From: Agapanthus africanus
Taxonomy: Eukaryota; Streptophyta; Magnoliopsida; Asparagales; Amaryllidaceae
DNA: 64,000 nt
NCBI GenBank assembly: GCA_030015575.1
Contig: JASDDO010000024.1
Coordinates: 223,778,996 to 223,842,995, forward strand
Direction: 5' to 3'
Below, in pieces: positions 22,756-34,526 of this stretch. A program made the translations under genes and the position numbers. Numbering within the stretch: position 1 is the first letter of the stretch; every line of letters starts with the position of its first letter. The notes beneath the pieces were generated by a model. The model was given only the letters and a program-made list of their open reading frames with translations. It did not search any database and was not told where the DNA came from.

Positions 22756-25700
22756 ATGGTTGTCTTCGGATTTCAAGGTACTAAGATTTGGTCTTTTGCC
22801 TGGCGCAGAATTCAAGATCCAATGGCCGCCAACTGCACCAAATGCGCGAAGCACCACTGCAACGGACGCTCCACCTCACCGACAGGTGTAACATATGGGC
22901 CCCAAGCGGCCTCTTTCCTCGCTCTGCCGGTTGAACAGGTGACTCAGGCCACTACCGGCCTGTTTTTCGGAACCATGGTCCCACCTACAAGCTTCTCTAT
23001 GCCGATATCCGCACCGGAAGCGAACAAGAAGTCGGTATTCGACCGGCTCACTACTACCACGACCCCTGTCAACGGGTCGCCCGCTACAAAGCCGACAGCC
23101 TCCGTTTTCACCAGGCTAGGTCAGAACTATAGAGTGGCTGTCCCAAAGAGGGCAACCACTGCTTTGGGAGTCGTTAAAGCAGCCGCTGCTTTGGGAGTCG
23201 TTAAAGCGGCTTCTCCCACCAGAGAGTCGGTCTTCACAAGATTGACGGTTCCCACTCCTCCCCCAGCTGGTCAAAAGGCGTCAGTCTTCGATAGGCTGAC
23301 ATCGGCAGTTACCCCACACTCCAACAGGGGGAAACAAGAAACCATCTCGATTTCCGAGCCAGTCCCAACGGCTCGTCGTGCGCGACGTCGCCATTGGCAA
23401 CGAGTAAGGAAAGCAGAGGGCAACTCCCCCTCAGGGCTAACCCCACCTGCTCCAGTGGTGGAGGTCAACGCTGCTGTTCCAACTGGGAACAGCTTTGAAT
23501 TGCTGAGGAAGGTGAGAAAGAACTCTCCAATTGCTACATTGAAAAGATCTCATCCGCCTATGGAAAAAGCTCCAGAGACAAAGCAGGAACAGCCCTCTCA
23601 GCGGCTGTCGTCAAAAATTTATAAAGTTTGGCGGAGGGTTCAAGACTCCGTGATTGACTCAGACCACTTTCGTCGCCAGAAAAAGGCAAAGGTGGAAAAG
23701 GACAAGAACCGCCCCATTAAACAGCAGGGAGCAACAAATGCTAGGATGCCCACTTCAACGGCTCCTTCAACCTCAATGGTCCACAAAAGAAAAAGGCCGG
23801 AGAAAGCCCCCGTGACACTGACAAAGTTTAAAAGCGGTGAACCTAAACGCCCCAAGTCAGGGGGCATAGCAGTTCATACGGTTTATATGGCTTCTGGAAA
23901 GGAAGAAAGTCGTACTTCTACGGGTCACCGACCGCTTACCCGATCAGTGACCAAGGCTCAGGAGCAGCAACAAAAGCTCCAGGAGATGATGACTACAATG
24001 GCTACACTCACGGGGCCAAAAGAGAATCCAGAGACGTCCTTAGATGAACGTCAAGAGGAAGAGACCGACGCCGAGTTCCTCCGCCGAGTACTGGAAAAGA
24101 GGGACAAAGAGGCTGCTGAACAAGCAGCCAATATACAGCGTATGGGCCTTCTCTTCCAGGACATGATAGGGATGATGATACAACAAGATCCCCCGACTGA
24201 AGAACCCCCGATTGTCCTTGGGGATGATAGGGGAGAGACATCAAACCCTCAGCCCGTTCTATCAACGGCTAAAGAGGACACAATCTCTAAAACTGATCTG
24301 GACGAATATATAGCCCAGCAAATAAAGGTTCATCACGCAGCCGAAGCAGCCGGCCACGTCGTAAAAACGGGGCGACCGTATCCAGGCTGGTATGACCAAA
24401 TCAAGTACCCGCCAGGTTATACAATTCCCAAGTTTCATGTCTACAAAGGGACCGGCAATCCCCATCAACATGTTGCCCAATTCAGGGCGCTTTGTGGTAA
24501 CACCGGCGGCGGCGACAAGCTTTTGCTTCGCCAGTTCGTTGGAAGCTTATCAGATACGGCCTTCGAATGGTATTCTGAGCTCCCCAATGACTCTATTAAA
24601 ACCTTCGCGGAGATGGAGCTGCTCTTCACCCAACGTTTTGCAAGTGCCAGCGAGCGTACCCCGATGACGGCGCTGATTAACGCCAGGGTAAAACCCAGCG
24701 AGACATGGGTTCAATACGCTATACGGTGGCGTAATCTCTGGTCTAAGTGTGAACAGCGCATAGAAGAAGCCCCTGCGGTGGGAATGTTTGTTGGAACCCT
24801 TGATCCACAAGCAACCATTTCACAGTTTATGATGTTCTTCAAGCCGACTTCCTTCCAGGCTTTGATCGACAAATTAGCGCAGATGGACCAGATGGGCCAT
24901 AAACCCCCTCTCCCGAAGCCGGACTCCCGAAACGATAAAGGAAAGGGAAAAGCGATCATTGTCGCTAATGCCCAACAACAACCGAGCGACTCGAAGCCGG
25001 TTGCTCGTCCAAACAATACACGCCCATACGTACCCCTTGAGGACAGGATGGGACGTCCTTACTCCTTCCCCCGCGATAAAACAAGGAGGCTATTCGAGCT
25101 GGCGTTGCGCAACAGACTCATAAATCTGCCAGATCCAAAACGCCCGTCGCAACCAAGCGACGTCAACGAGCCCAACTATTGCCCTTACCATCGAGTGCTA
25201 GGACATCCGATCGAAGACTGTTACGTCTTCAAAAATTGGCTTGAAAACCAGTACCGCCAGGGCAAATTCGCGCTATCCGACAAATGGAAGGTGAATCCCC
25301 CGCAGCCCCACACCTCTAAGGGGATGAATACGCCGGGGGCAACATGCTCCGTCATTGAAGAAGCTCCCTGGGAGGTTGTATTATCAGCCAAAACGAGGAG
25401 AATGCTAAACGATCTTCAGACCCGTCCAGCGGTCAAGTGGAAGAACCCCTTGGAGCCGCAGGTTATTGAGGGGATGTTGAAGCCACGTCCGACTCCGAAG
25501 ACCGATGGTGGTAGTTCAAGCGTTCATAACCAGCCGTCAAAATCTTCGAAAAAGAAGAAGAAGAAATCTAAGAAGCCCGTGAAGCCTGGCGACAAGCGCA
25601 CGGACTTACAGAAGCAAATCGACGCACTGGATGAGTACAACCAAAAGGCGCGGACTCCCATTACGCTCCAAGATTTCCTTGATCACGTCTTTCAAAAAGA

Positions 25701-28700
25701 AGATGAAGGGGAAAGTTCATCGGATGAATCCAAGGAATATGTGGCGAGCTGTCATATGATCTCCCACTCGACCTCGAACGATGAAGGGACTTCTGGCACT
25801 AAAACGCCGGGGGCAAATACTGAGTCAAGGGTTCCGGAATTATCAATCGAAATGATTGACGCGTTTCTTAGTGAAGCTCGATTGAAAAGTAAAGCTGATC
25901 GAGAACGCGAGACGGCTATATTCGAAAGAGCCAAGCGCCAGCGACTTGAGGAAAGAGCTGAGATGATCCCGCTGGAGCAAAATGCCTCCACCGCTGACAA
26001 AAGCCAATTCAAGATAAAAAAGAGGTTTGCTAAGGCTATATCAATGGGCATGAAGCTACCATCCTCTGAAGGAAATATGACTGGTGTGGTAGAAATGCAC
26101 CCCTCTTATTGCTTATATCATCAGAAGGTCTCGCATTCCACTCAGGAGTGCAAGGCTTTCGATAGATGGTGGCAAGGATACGTCGCTAATCAACAACGCT
26201 TTAACCGGGAAAAGCGTAAAATTCGTCGGGAGCAAAGAAACACGACCAAAGAGCTTGAAAGAACTGCCGGCAATTGTCACATGGTTAACATTACCAGGTC
26301 ACAAGTGCCTACATTTGGGAGCGACTCTGATGAGGAGCTAGAGCTTGCCCCTCTCTTTAGAGAGTCAACTTCGGGAAAAGAAGAGGAGCCAGTGGTTTGC
26401 GAAAATATCCGGCTGCGGAATCGGACACTGCCTGAAAAGAACCTCGGACCCTCGAATAGAAAAGATAAAGGGAAAGAAAAGGTCTCTGAAGACATCGTCT
26501 TAGATGACCAAGTTCTGGAAGAGCTAAACGCCGAGAACCCGCCAAAAAGGAATAAAGTGGATTACAATGTCTTGGCGCATCTGAGAAAGCTACCCTCACA
26601 ACTCAGCATTCTCGATGCCCTATTACTATCAAAAGAGGCGAGGGATTCTTTGATTAAAGCCCTACAAGAGCCGGACCAATTCCAAGCTTTCCTGGCCGAA
26701 CAAAAGATGAAGGATGAATTGGAAGAGGTGCACACAGCCGACGTTGCTTTTGGTGATGAAGACCTTCTCCTCGGGACGTGTGAACATAATCGCCCCCTTT
26801 ATGTCTCAGGATACTGCCATGACATAAAGATAGATAAAATCTTGGTCGATAACGGATCGTCTGTTAATTTGCTCAATGTGCGAGTATTAAAGGAGATTTG
26901 CATAAGTGTCCAACACCTCGCCCGAGACAAGATCACTATCTCTGGTTTCGACTCTCAATCCTCAAAGACTCTTGGATCTGTGATATTGACGCTACGCTTC
27001 GGGTTGCTCGTCACAGACATCAAATTCCATGTTATAGATGCCAAGACGTGCTACAATGCTCTGCTCGGCCGACCATGGCTACACGAGTACAATATCATCC
27101 CTTCTACACAGCATCAGTGCATGAAGTATTCTAGGGATGGCCTCGAGTACACAGTGGTGGGAGAGTTGAATCCGTTTTCCGTAAACGAAGTTCGCAAGTA
27201 TGAAGATGCCAAATACTTCTTACCGAGTTTCGAAGACACGGAAAGATGTCACAAACCGGAGAACAAAACTAACGCCACCATCCCTGTCTTCAGCAGTGAC
27301 ACCGAGGAGGAGGAGGATATAATTTATTCAGGTCCATCCCAATCCACCAGGCCAGGACCATCCGTTCCTTCATTGATCTTCGATAGTGATTCAGAGGATG
27401 AAGTTCATGCTGTATTCCCTACTCGGCCTTCGATACGGGTTCCCGCTGATGAAGAGCGAAGTCTCCAGATAACCATGGTGCCGCTTGAACATTACAAAGA
27501 ACTGGATGCACTCGACACCAACAGCGTAGAAGAATTGCAGACATTCTATATCCCTCCCGGACGAAAAGGCGAGAAGGCAATCCTATTCTACCGTTCTGAA
27601 GAAAACAAGGTGGAAAAAGAAATTTGGCATGGCGCGGATCCAACGCTGGACAAACTCCAGCCTATCCGTCTTCCCAGATATTATACCGAAGGTTTGAAGA
27701 AACTGCTGAAACGCCAGGGGATATCCTTCACACAGACCGTTAGAAAAGCCAAATTCTATGATAAGGTCTGGAACGTTCCCGGGACTCAATGCAAACTGCC
27801 TAACGGGAGAATAGAAACAAAAGGGCTTGGGTACATCCGGTCAAAGAAACGGGAGCTAGTAAACAGCTGTTATGTCATGTATGACTTCGATGAAGAGGCG
27901 GACGCTCAATGGGAGGACGCTAATCCTGAGCCAGCAAAAGTTCCTGATACAAAACCGCCCAGTCCATCGTTTGAAGACCAGATGAGCAAGCTTATAAGGG
28001 ATGCGAGTCAAAAAGCCCGAGATGATCACGATCGTGAAATGGCAATCTATGAGAAAGCCAAGACACAGCGCCTCCTTCAACAGGCAGTAAAGAACGAAGA
28101 TGCTGCCCCATGCCAACCTGCTACAAAAAAAGCTCGACTCGAAAGCAAAAACAAGTCAAAGGGCAGAAAAGGCGCTCAACAACCACAAAGCAGAGTTAAG
28201 AAGCCACGCGTCCGAGAGTCGAGCGTTATTGACCTAGCCCTCATGAAGAAAATGGGTCGAGCATACTCATTTCCTCGGAACAAGACAAGGAAAATACTTG
28301 ATCTTGCTCTAAAACATCAAATGCTTACACTGCCAGAGTCTAAACACCCTGAGCAAGCAGGCAAAGTCTCCAACCCAAATTATTGCTCTTACCATCGAAT
28401 AGTAGGGCATCCTCTTGAAGATTGCTTCACCTTTAAGAATTGGGTTGAGGACCAATATCAGCTAGGCAAATTCGCGCTTTCTGACAACTGGAGGGTAGCA
28501 CCACCACAGAAGCACGAACCCGAGGCCGCGAAAGAAGAACCAACTCCGCATTGGGATTGGCAGAAAATTCGCACTTGCCACGTGGTAACAATATTAAAAG
28601 AAGAGTCCGAGGACATGAACAGCCTTCCTTGGTGCTTTGAAAACGGCAGCGATGAGGTAATCTCAGAATTTCCCCCAGCTCCGAAAGAACTGGAGGATGG

Positions 28701-31488
28701 AATCCATACCACTGCAGATAATCTCAAGAAAATTGAGTTGGGGACGGTAAATGAGCCGCGACCGACATTCGTTAGCGAGCTGCTGTCTGAAGAGAGGGTG
28801 GCTGCGTTAAAAGACGTCCTTGTGCAGCATAAAGATTGCTTCGCATGGAACTATTCCGAAATGCCGGGACTAGATCCAGAAATTGCTGTGGACAAATTGG
28901 CGATATCCCCGGACGTCAAGCCAGTCAAACAGGCGCCGAGAAGAATGCGGCTCGAGCTTGAAATGAGCATCAATACCGAAGTCAAAAAGTTAATTGACTC
29001 TGGCTTTATCCAGGAAGTTCAGTACCCTGAATGGATCGCCAACATTGTCCCAGTGATGAAGAAAAACGGGACAGTGCGCGTATGCGTAGACTTCCGGGAT
29101 CTTAATAAAGCTTGCCCGAAGGATGATTTCCCAGTGCCGGTCACTGAACTGATGATAGACAATACATCCACTCATGAGGTTTTCTCCTTCATGGACGGCT
29201 CATCGGGGTATAACCAGATAAAAATGCATCCAGAAGACCAGAAGCACACAGCCTTCAGGACTCCTCTTGGTATATTTTGTTATAAAGTGATGCCCTTCGG
29301 TTTGAAGAACGCCGGTGCTACTTATCAGAGGGCCATGACAAAGATCTTCGACGACCTTATACACGAAATCGTTGAATGCTATATCGACGATCTCGTGGTT
29401 AAGAGCAAATCATACGAGGAACATCTCGAGCATCTGAAGACTGTATTCCAACGCCTTCGGCAATACAACTTGAAGATGAATCCTCTTAAATGTGCGTTCG
29501 AGGTTTCCTCGGGCAAATTCCTGGGATTCGTTGTTCGACACCGAGGTATTGAAATAGATCCGTCAAAGATTAAAGCGATCATGGAAATGCCTCCGCCGAG
29601 GACTCTCAAACAGCTGCGGTCTCTCCAAGGGAAACTCGCATACATACGGCGATTTATAGCCAACCTTTCAGGAAAGTGCCGTCCTTATAGCCACCTGATG
29701 AAGAAGGGAACCCCATTCGTTTGGGATCAAAAATGCCAAGGCGCACTGGATGAGATCAAGCAATACCTGCAGAACCCGCCGGTGTTGGCTGCTCCGGTTA
29801 AGGGGAAGCCTCTCATTCTTTATACAACCGCCCTCGAAGGTTCCTTAGGCGCATTATGGGCACAAGAGAACGATCAAGGGAAAGAAAGAGCACTCTACTA
29901 CTTAAGTCGAGTTCTGCTGGGGGCAGAAAGCAACTACTCTCCCATTGAAAAACACTGCCTGGCGTTGATCTTCGCAATAACAAAGCTTAGGCACTATGCG
30001 TTGGCGCACGAAGTCCGTCTTATTTCAAAAGTGGACCCTCTCAAATATCTAATGTCAAAAGCCATATTGACAGGGAGACTCGCTAAATGGGCCCTACTCT
30101 TGATGGAATTTTCGATAACATATCAACCTCTCAGGGCAGTAAAAGGCCAGGCCATCGCCGACTTCCTTGCTGAGCATCCCATACCTGCCGATTCTCCTTT
30201 AAATTGCGATTTGCCAGACAGACATGCGTTTGACGCAATCGACAGTGGTGATACCCGGTGGGAGCTTTATTTCGATGGAGCATTTTCCATGAAAAAGCAC
30301 AAACAAAATACGCCAATGATCAAATCAGGGGTAGGACTCATCTTTGTGACTCCACAAGGAGGAATAATACGCTTCGCCTTCTCCTTAACAAAGCCGAGGA
30401 CGAATAATGAAGCTGAATATGAAGCTTTGATAGCAGGCCTCGAGATCGCCATTGATATGGGAATCGAAAGCCTCCTCATATATGGGGACTCCCAGCTAGT
30501 CGTCAGTCAAGTGAACGGCGATTACCAAACATGCAAACCGGAATTGGTAAAATACGGTGAAAAAGTGCAGCAACTGCTAACCCAAATTCCCTCCTACACG
30601 TTGGAAAGTATACCGCGCGCGGAAAACAGCAAAGCGGACGCACTGGCCAAACTTGCTAAAGAATTGGCTGACGAGAACCTCGATGACGTTAGAATCGTGA
30701 TACAAAGCCGTCGAGTGCTCTCCCCAGCAGAAATACCTCCAGAATCATATAAAGAAAAGGGAGCAACTGAGCAGGCGACCCTACAAATAAAAGATCATGA
30801 GAAGACCGAAGATTGGAGAGAAGTCTTCATAGATTACTTCAAGTTCCATCGAATACCTGAAGAAGCGTCCATAAGACATCAGCTCGTGAAACGAGCTCTG
30901 TCTTTCGCCTTCGTCAACGACACTCTATACAAGAGGTCATTCGATTCTCTGTGGTTGAGATGCCTAGGACCTGACGAAGCGAGAAAGGTCGTCCAAGAAG
31001 TTCACGACGGACTCTGCGGTTCCCATCAAGCAGGCCCTAAGATGAAGTTGAAGATAAAACGGATGGGCTACTACTGGCCCACGATGATGCAGGATTGCCT
31101 GGAATACGCGAGGCAATGTCATTCATGCCAAATTCATGGGGACTTCATCCATCAGCATCCCAATCCACTGCATCCAACAGTGGCTAGTTGGCCATTCGAA
31201 ATGTGGAGAACTGACATAGTCGGCCCCATCGAACCAGCATCGTCAAAGGGGCATCGTTTCATCTTGGCGACGACTGATTACTTCTCCAAATGGGCAGAGG
31301 CGGTTCCATTGAGGGAAGTGAAGACGGAGAACATTCTCCATTTCTTCAAAACGCATGTCATATACCGGTTTGGAACCCCGAGAAGGATCATCTCTGATAA
31401 TGGGCCAGCCTACCGAAGTCATAAAATTAGCCGCTTCGCACAGCAGCACAATATAGACTGGAGATATTCCTCAGTTTATAATCCGTGA
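22756..31488 (+). pseudogene. gag-pol: Gag-Pol polyprotein of Tat-lineage element, stopped inside integrase
   Basis: One frame of 2910 codons starts at the first ATG after the primer site. The N-terminal 550 residues are basic and low-complexity, with four SVF(D/T)RL motifs (residues 93, 116, 158, 176). Then follow capsid (about 555-690); zinc-knuckle-like C-x3-H-x4-H-x4-C at 809, 1119 and 1877; protease VDNGSS (Asp 1365) and NALLGRPWLH; reverse transcriptase CVDFRDLNKA, MPFGLKNAGA and YIDD (2209-2212); gypsy-type RNase H (about 2345-2430); archaeal-type RNase H with FDGAF (Asp 2507), NNEAEYEAL (Glu 2552) and YGDSQLV (Asp 2578); and integrase Asp 2820 and Asp 2881. A TGA at 31486-31488 stops translation 35 codons after the second Asp region begins, before the catalytic Glu. 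The frame continues unshifted behind it. Confidence 0.93.
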
Positions 31489-32064
31489 GCTAACGGTCTA
31501 GCTGAGGCCTTCAACAAGACCTTGACGAAGATCATGAAGAAAACAGTGTCACGAAATAAGAGAGATTGGCACGAAAGATTGCAAGATGCTCTTTGGGCAT
31601 ATCGAACTACATTTAAAACGGCCACGAACACAACGCCATACGCGTTGGTATTCGGGACGGAAGCAGTACTCCCTCTCGAGATAGAATTACCCTCTCTACG
31701 AGTGGCAGTCCACTACGAGCTGACAAACGAAGAAAATGCTTACCTTCGGTTTGAAGAGCTTGACGCCCTTGATGAAATCCGGCTTCTAGCACAGCAAAAT
31801 CTGGAAGCTTATAAAGCAAAGATGACGTGCTCATACGAAAGATTGACCCGACCGAGGACATTTTGTCAAGGCGAACTTGTGCTAGTGGTCAAAAGGCCTA
31901 TGATCCCCAATCGCGCCAAGCGGGGAAAATTCGAGCCAAACTATGAAGGCCCGTATATCATAGATAAAGTCTACCGGGGTGGGGCCTATCTGCTTATGGA
32001 TATGCACGGTGAAAGGCCTTTCAGGCCAATAAACGGTCGCTTCCTAAAGAAATACTACGCTTAA
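31489..32064 (+). pseudogene. Integrase C-terminal part of Tat-lineage element, after the stop
   Basis: This is the same reading frame as the polyprotein, directly after its TGA. It opens with ANGLAEAFNKTL, whose Glu (codon at 31504) is the third catalytic residue, spaced 35 residues from the second Asp as in all DDE integrases. Then come WAYRTTFKTATNTTPY and a C-terminal module with NYEGPYIIDKVYRGGAYLL. It ends at 32062-32064 with RFLKKYYA. A remnant of a relative of this block is at 50083-50715. Confidence 0.9.
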
Positions 32065-32154
32065 AGAGCCATAGTTTAGGTCAATGATAGATGACGACGA
32101 CTATGTCCGCTCGCTATCTTCCTAAGCTCAAGCTTTATAAAAGTAGCCGGCCTT

Positions 32155-32275
32155 CTCCGTGACGGACCGAAACGTCCTTAAACTAGCGACGGACCGAAAC
32201 GTCCTTAAACTAACGATGGACCGAAATGTCCTTAAACTAATATCAGACCGAAACGTCTTTAAACTAACACCGCAG
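32155..32275 (+). repeat. 27-bp repeat of the LTR type behind pol
   Basis: Four diverged copies of the GGACCGAAACGTCC unit, otherwise found in the LTRs, stand directly downstream of the pol stop. Confidence 0.8.
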
Positions 32276-32327
32276 CATCCTTAGGCTGATGAGATAAAAA
32301 AAAACATATAAAAATAAAATAAAATAA

Positions 32328-32583
32328 ACGGTATGTCCATAAGCAAAAAGGGCACGGATGAAAACCCGAAAGGGCTCCGTGAGTAAGAACAGCAGGGCTG
32401 CCGGCGAGTGTTCGTGAAAAACCCGAAAGGGCGCGACCTCGTAAAAAAAAAGGGAAAGAAAAAGAAAATAAAAGAAAAACGGTATGTCCATAAGCAAAAT
32501 GGGCACGGATGAAAACCCGAAAGGGTTCCGTGAGTAAAAACAGCACGACTACCGGCGAATGTTTGTGAAAAACCCGAAAGGGC
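32328..32583 (+). repeat. Direct repeat pair with GAAA-capped hairpins
   Basis: A block of about 105 bp starting ACGGTATGTCCATAAGC occurs at 32328 and 32480 (period about 150). Each has CACGGA...TCCGTG arms enclosing CCCGAAAGGG, a short stem with a GAAA loop, and a second CCCGAAAGGG. A third, older copy is in the decayed relative at 50889-50952. Confidence 0.75.
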
Positions 32584-32602
32584 ACAACTTCGTTAGAGAA
32601 CC

Positions 32603-32817
32603 CTTATGGAGTCCTCTCGACCTTGTAAGGAGAAACCACCTGCGTGAGATCCTTACGACTCACAAAGGAGCAACACACTTAGGAATCCCCACGATTCCTA
32701 AGGAGAAAATACACTTGCGAGATCCTCACAACTCGTAAGGAGAACTCTCTTATGGGACCCTCACGGCTCATAAGATTTGAAAGTCTTAAGTTACAGAGAT
32801 CTAAACCTGTGCTTAAG
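32603..32817 (+). repeat. Six-hairpin cassette, copy 1 (215 nt)
   Basis: Successive stem-loops with arms CTTATGG/CCTTGTAAG (weak), GTGAG/CTCAC, CTTAGGAAT/ATTCCTAAG, CTTGCGAG/CTCGTAAG, CTTATGGG/CTCATAAG and CTTAAG/CTTAAG. The first five have short loops built on CCTCACG-like text, and purine-rich spacers (AAGGAGAA) separate them. Confidence 0.75.
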
Positions 32818-32953
32818 CAAACCCCCACAAACATCCAATATTGCCCTACAAGTGGTCCAATATTGACCCTTGTATACAATCCACGGGCGCGAATAAACAT
32901 TTCCCTAGCCAAATTTCATCCGTAATTGGGAATACGTTCGCATGGTGAACAAC

Positions 32954-33168
32954 CCTTATAAATCCCCTCGATTTATGAGGAGAAAACCCTCCTGTAGGAT
33001 CCTTACGACTTACAGAAGAACAAAACACTTAGGAACCCTCACGATTCCTAAGGAGAAAATACACCTACAAGATCCTCACGACTTGTAGGGAGAAATACCT
33101 TTATGAGACCCTTACGGCTCATGAAATCGAAAGCCTTAGTCGACAGGTCCCTAACCCTGATCGCTAAG
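32954..33168 (+). repeat. Six-hairpin cassette, copy 2 (215 nt)
   Basis: Same order and length as copy 1 but with different stems: CTTATAAAT/ATTTATGAG, CTGTAGG/CTTACAG, CTTAGGAA/TTCCTAAG, CCTACAAG/CTTGTAGG, TTTATGAG/CTCATGAA and CTTAG/CTAAG. Loops remain of the CCTCACGA type. Confidence 0.78.
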
Positions 33169-33299
33169 CCTCCTTTGTTCGACAATGACAGAGGCAAATG
33201 ATGATTCGCTCCTGGCAATATCCCAGTTGCAGCGGTGCTGATGCCAAAATCGGTGTCCAATTTCAGGTTTACGGCGAAAGCCAGTAGGCCGCTCATGCA

Positions 33300-33530
33300 T
33301 ACGAAATAGCCGAAATGATAGGGCAACTTGCAATAAAAAGCAGCAAGTAAAATGTATGCATGCAAAACAGCCGAAATGATTGGGCAACTCGTAATAAAAA
33401 GCAACGAGTAAAAATAAAATAAATAGCCGAAATGATTGGGCACCGCGAAAAATAGCCGAAATGATTGGGCAATCACGACCTTCGCGATATAAAAGCTGAA
33501 ATGATAGAGCATCACGGAAATAAAATAAAA
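33300..33530 (+). repeat. AGCCGAAATGATTGGGCA repeats with hairpins
   Basis: Five dispersed copies of the 18-mer, some followed by stem-loops. Two of these share the loop AATAAAAAGCA but have different arms: ACTTGC/GCAAGT (33326-33348) and ACTCGT/ACGAGT (33387-33409). Confidence 0.7.
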
Positions 33531-33710
33531 TAAAAAGAAGAAATGATAAAACTTCGGCCCTACGGTTAAGATCACCTCGATCCCTGTATACAATCCAAGG
33601 GCGTAAACAAAGAAGGAACCATACTTCCCCAGCGGATTCCGTCAAACGACGAAGCCAAACCTCAACGGTTCATTTCAACCGAAGAAGCCAGTGACTTCAA
33701 CAAAAAATTC

Positions 33711-34400
33711 CTCGACTCACGGATACAAACACTCCTTGACGAGAGCCTTCTGATCCGCGTCGACTCGCAGAGCCACCAGTGCCTCCGTGAGAACCCTCGA
33801 CTCGTTTCAAACCCCAAGGACACAAATAATCCTTGGCGCTTGGGAAACAAATAATCCCAGCAAATTCCTCGACTCACGGATACAAACACTCCTTGACGAG
33901 AGCCTCCTGATCCGCGTCGACTCGCAGAGCCACCAGCGCCTCCGTGGGAACCATCGACTCGTTTCAAACCCCAAGGACACAAATAATCCTTGGTGCTTGG
34001 GAAACAAATAATCCCTCGCAAAATCCTCGACTCACGGATACAAACACTCCTTAACGAGAGCCTTCTGATCCGCGTCGACTCGCAGAGCCACCAGCGCCTC
34101 CGTGGGAATCATCGACTCGTTTCAAACCCCAAGGACACAAATAATCCTTGGCGCTTGGGAAACAAATAATCCCTCGCAAAATCCTCGACTCACGGATACA
34201 AACACTCCTTGACGAGAGCCTTCTGATCCGCGTCGACTCGCAGAGCCACCAGCACCTCCGTGGGAACCATCGACTCATTTCAAACCCCAAGGACACAAAT
34301 AATCCTTGGCGCTTGGGAAACAAATAATCCCTCGCAAAATTTCTCAACTCACGGATACAAACACTCCATGACGAGAACCTCTTTGACTCACATCTCGGGC
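33711..34400 (+). repeat. Tandem repeat, unit 157-159 bp, about 4.3 copies
   Basis: Units start CTCGACTCACGGATACAAAC at 33711, 33868, 34026 and 34184; a fifth, partial unit starts at 34343 as CTCAACTCACGG. Each contains CCAAGG...CCTTGG arms around ACACAAATAAT. Near-identical units indicate recent expansion. The long open frames read through this array on both strands are products of the repeat, not genes. Confidence 0.9.
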
Positions 34401-34526
34401 AGTAAGGATTCAAAAACTTGCTTCCTGAACAATGGGACCCTGCAAGTCAATCCTAAATGGTCTCTTGCATACTATTCACGGGTCTCACTCTCTGAAGTCG
34501 ATTCTCGACAAAGAGGGAAACAACCG

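Noticed and set aside
33662-34413. Long minus-strand frames of 119-120 codons
   Set aside because: They are readings of the 157-159 bp tandem repeat, whose unit yields open frames by chance. The same peptide simply recurs with the repeat.
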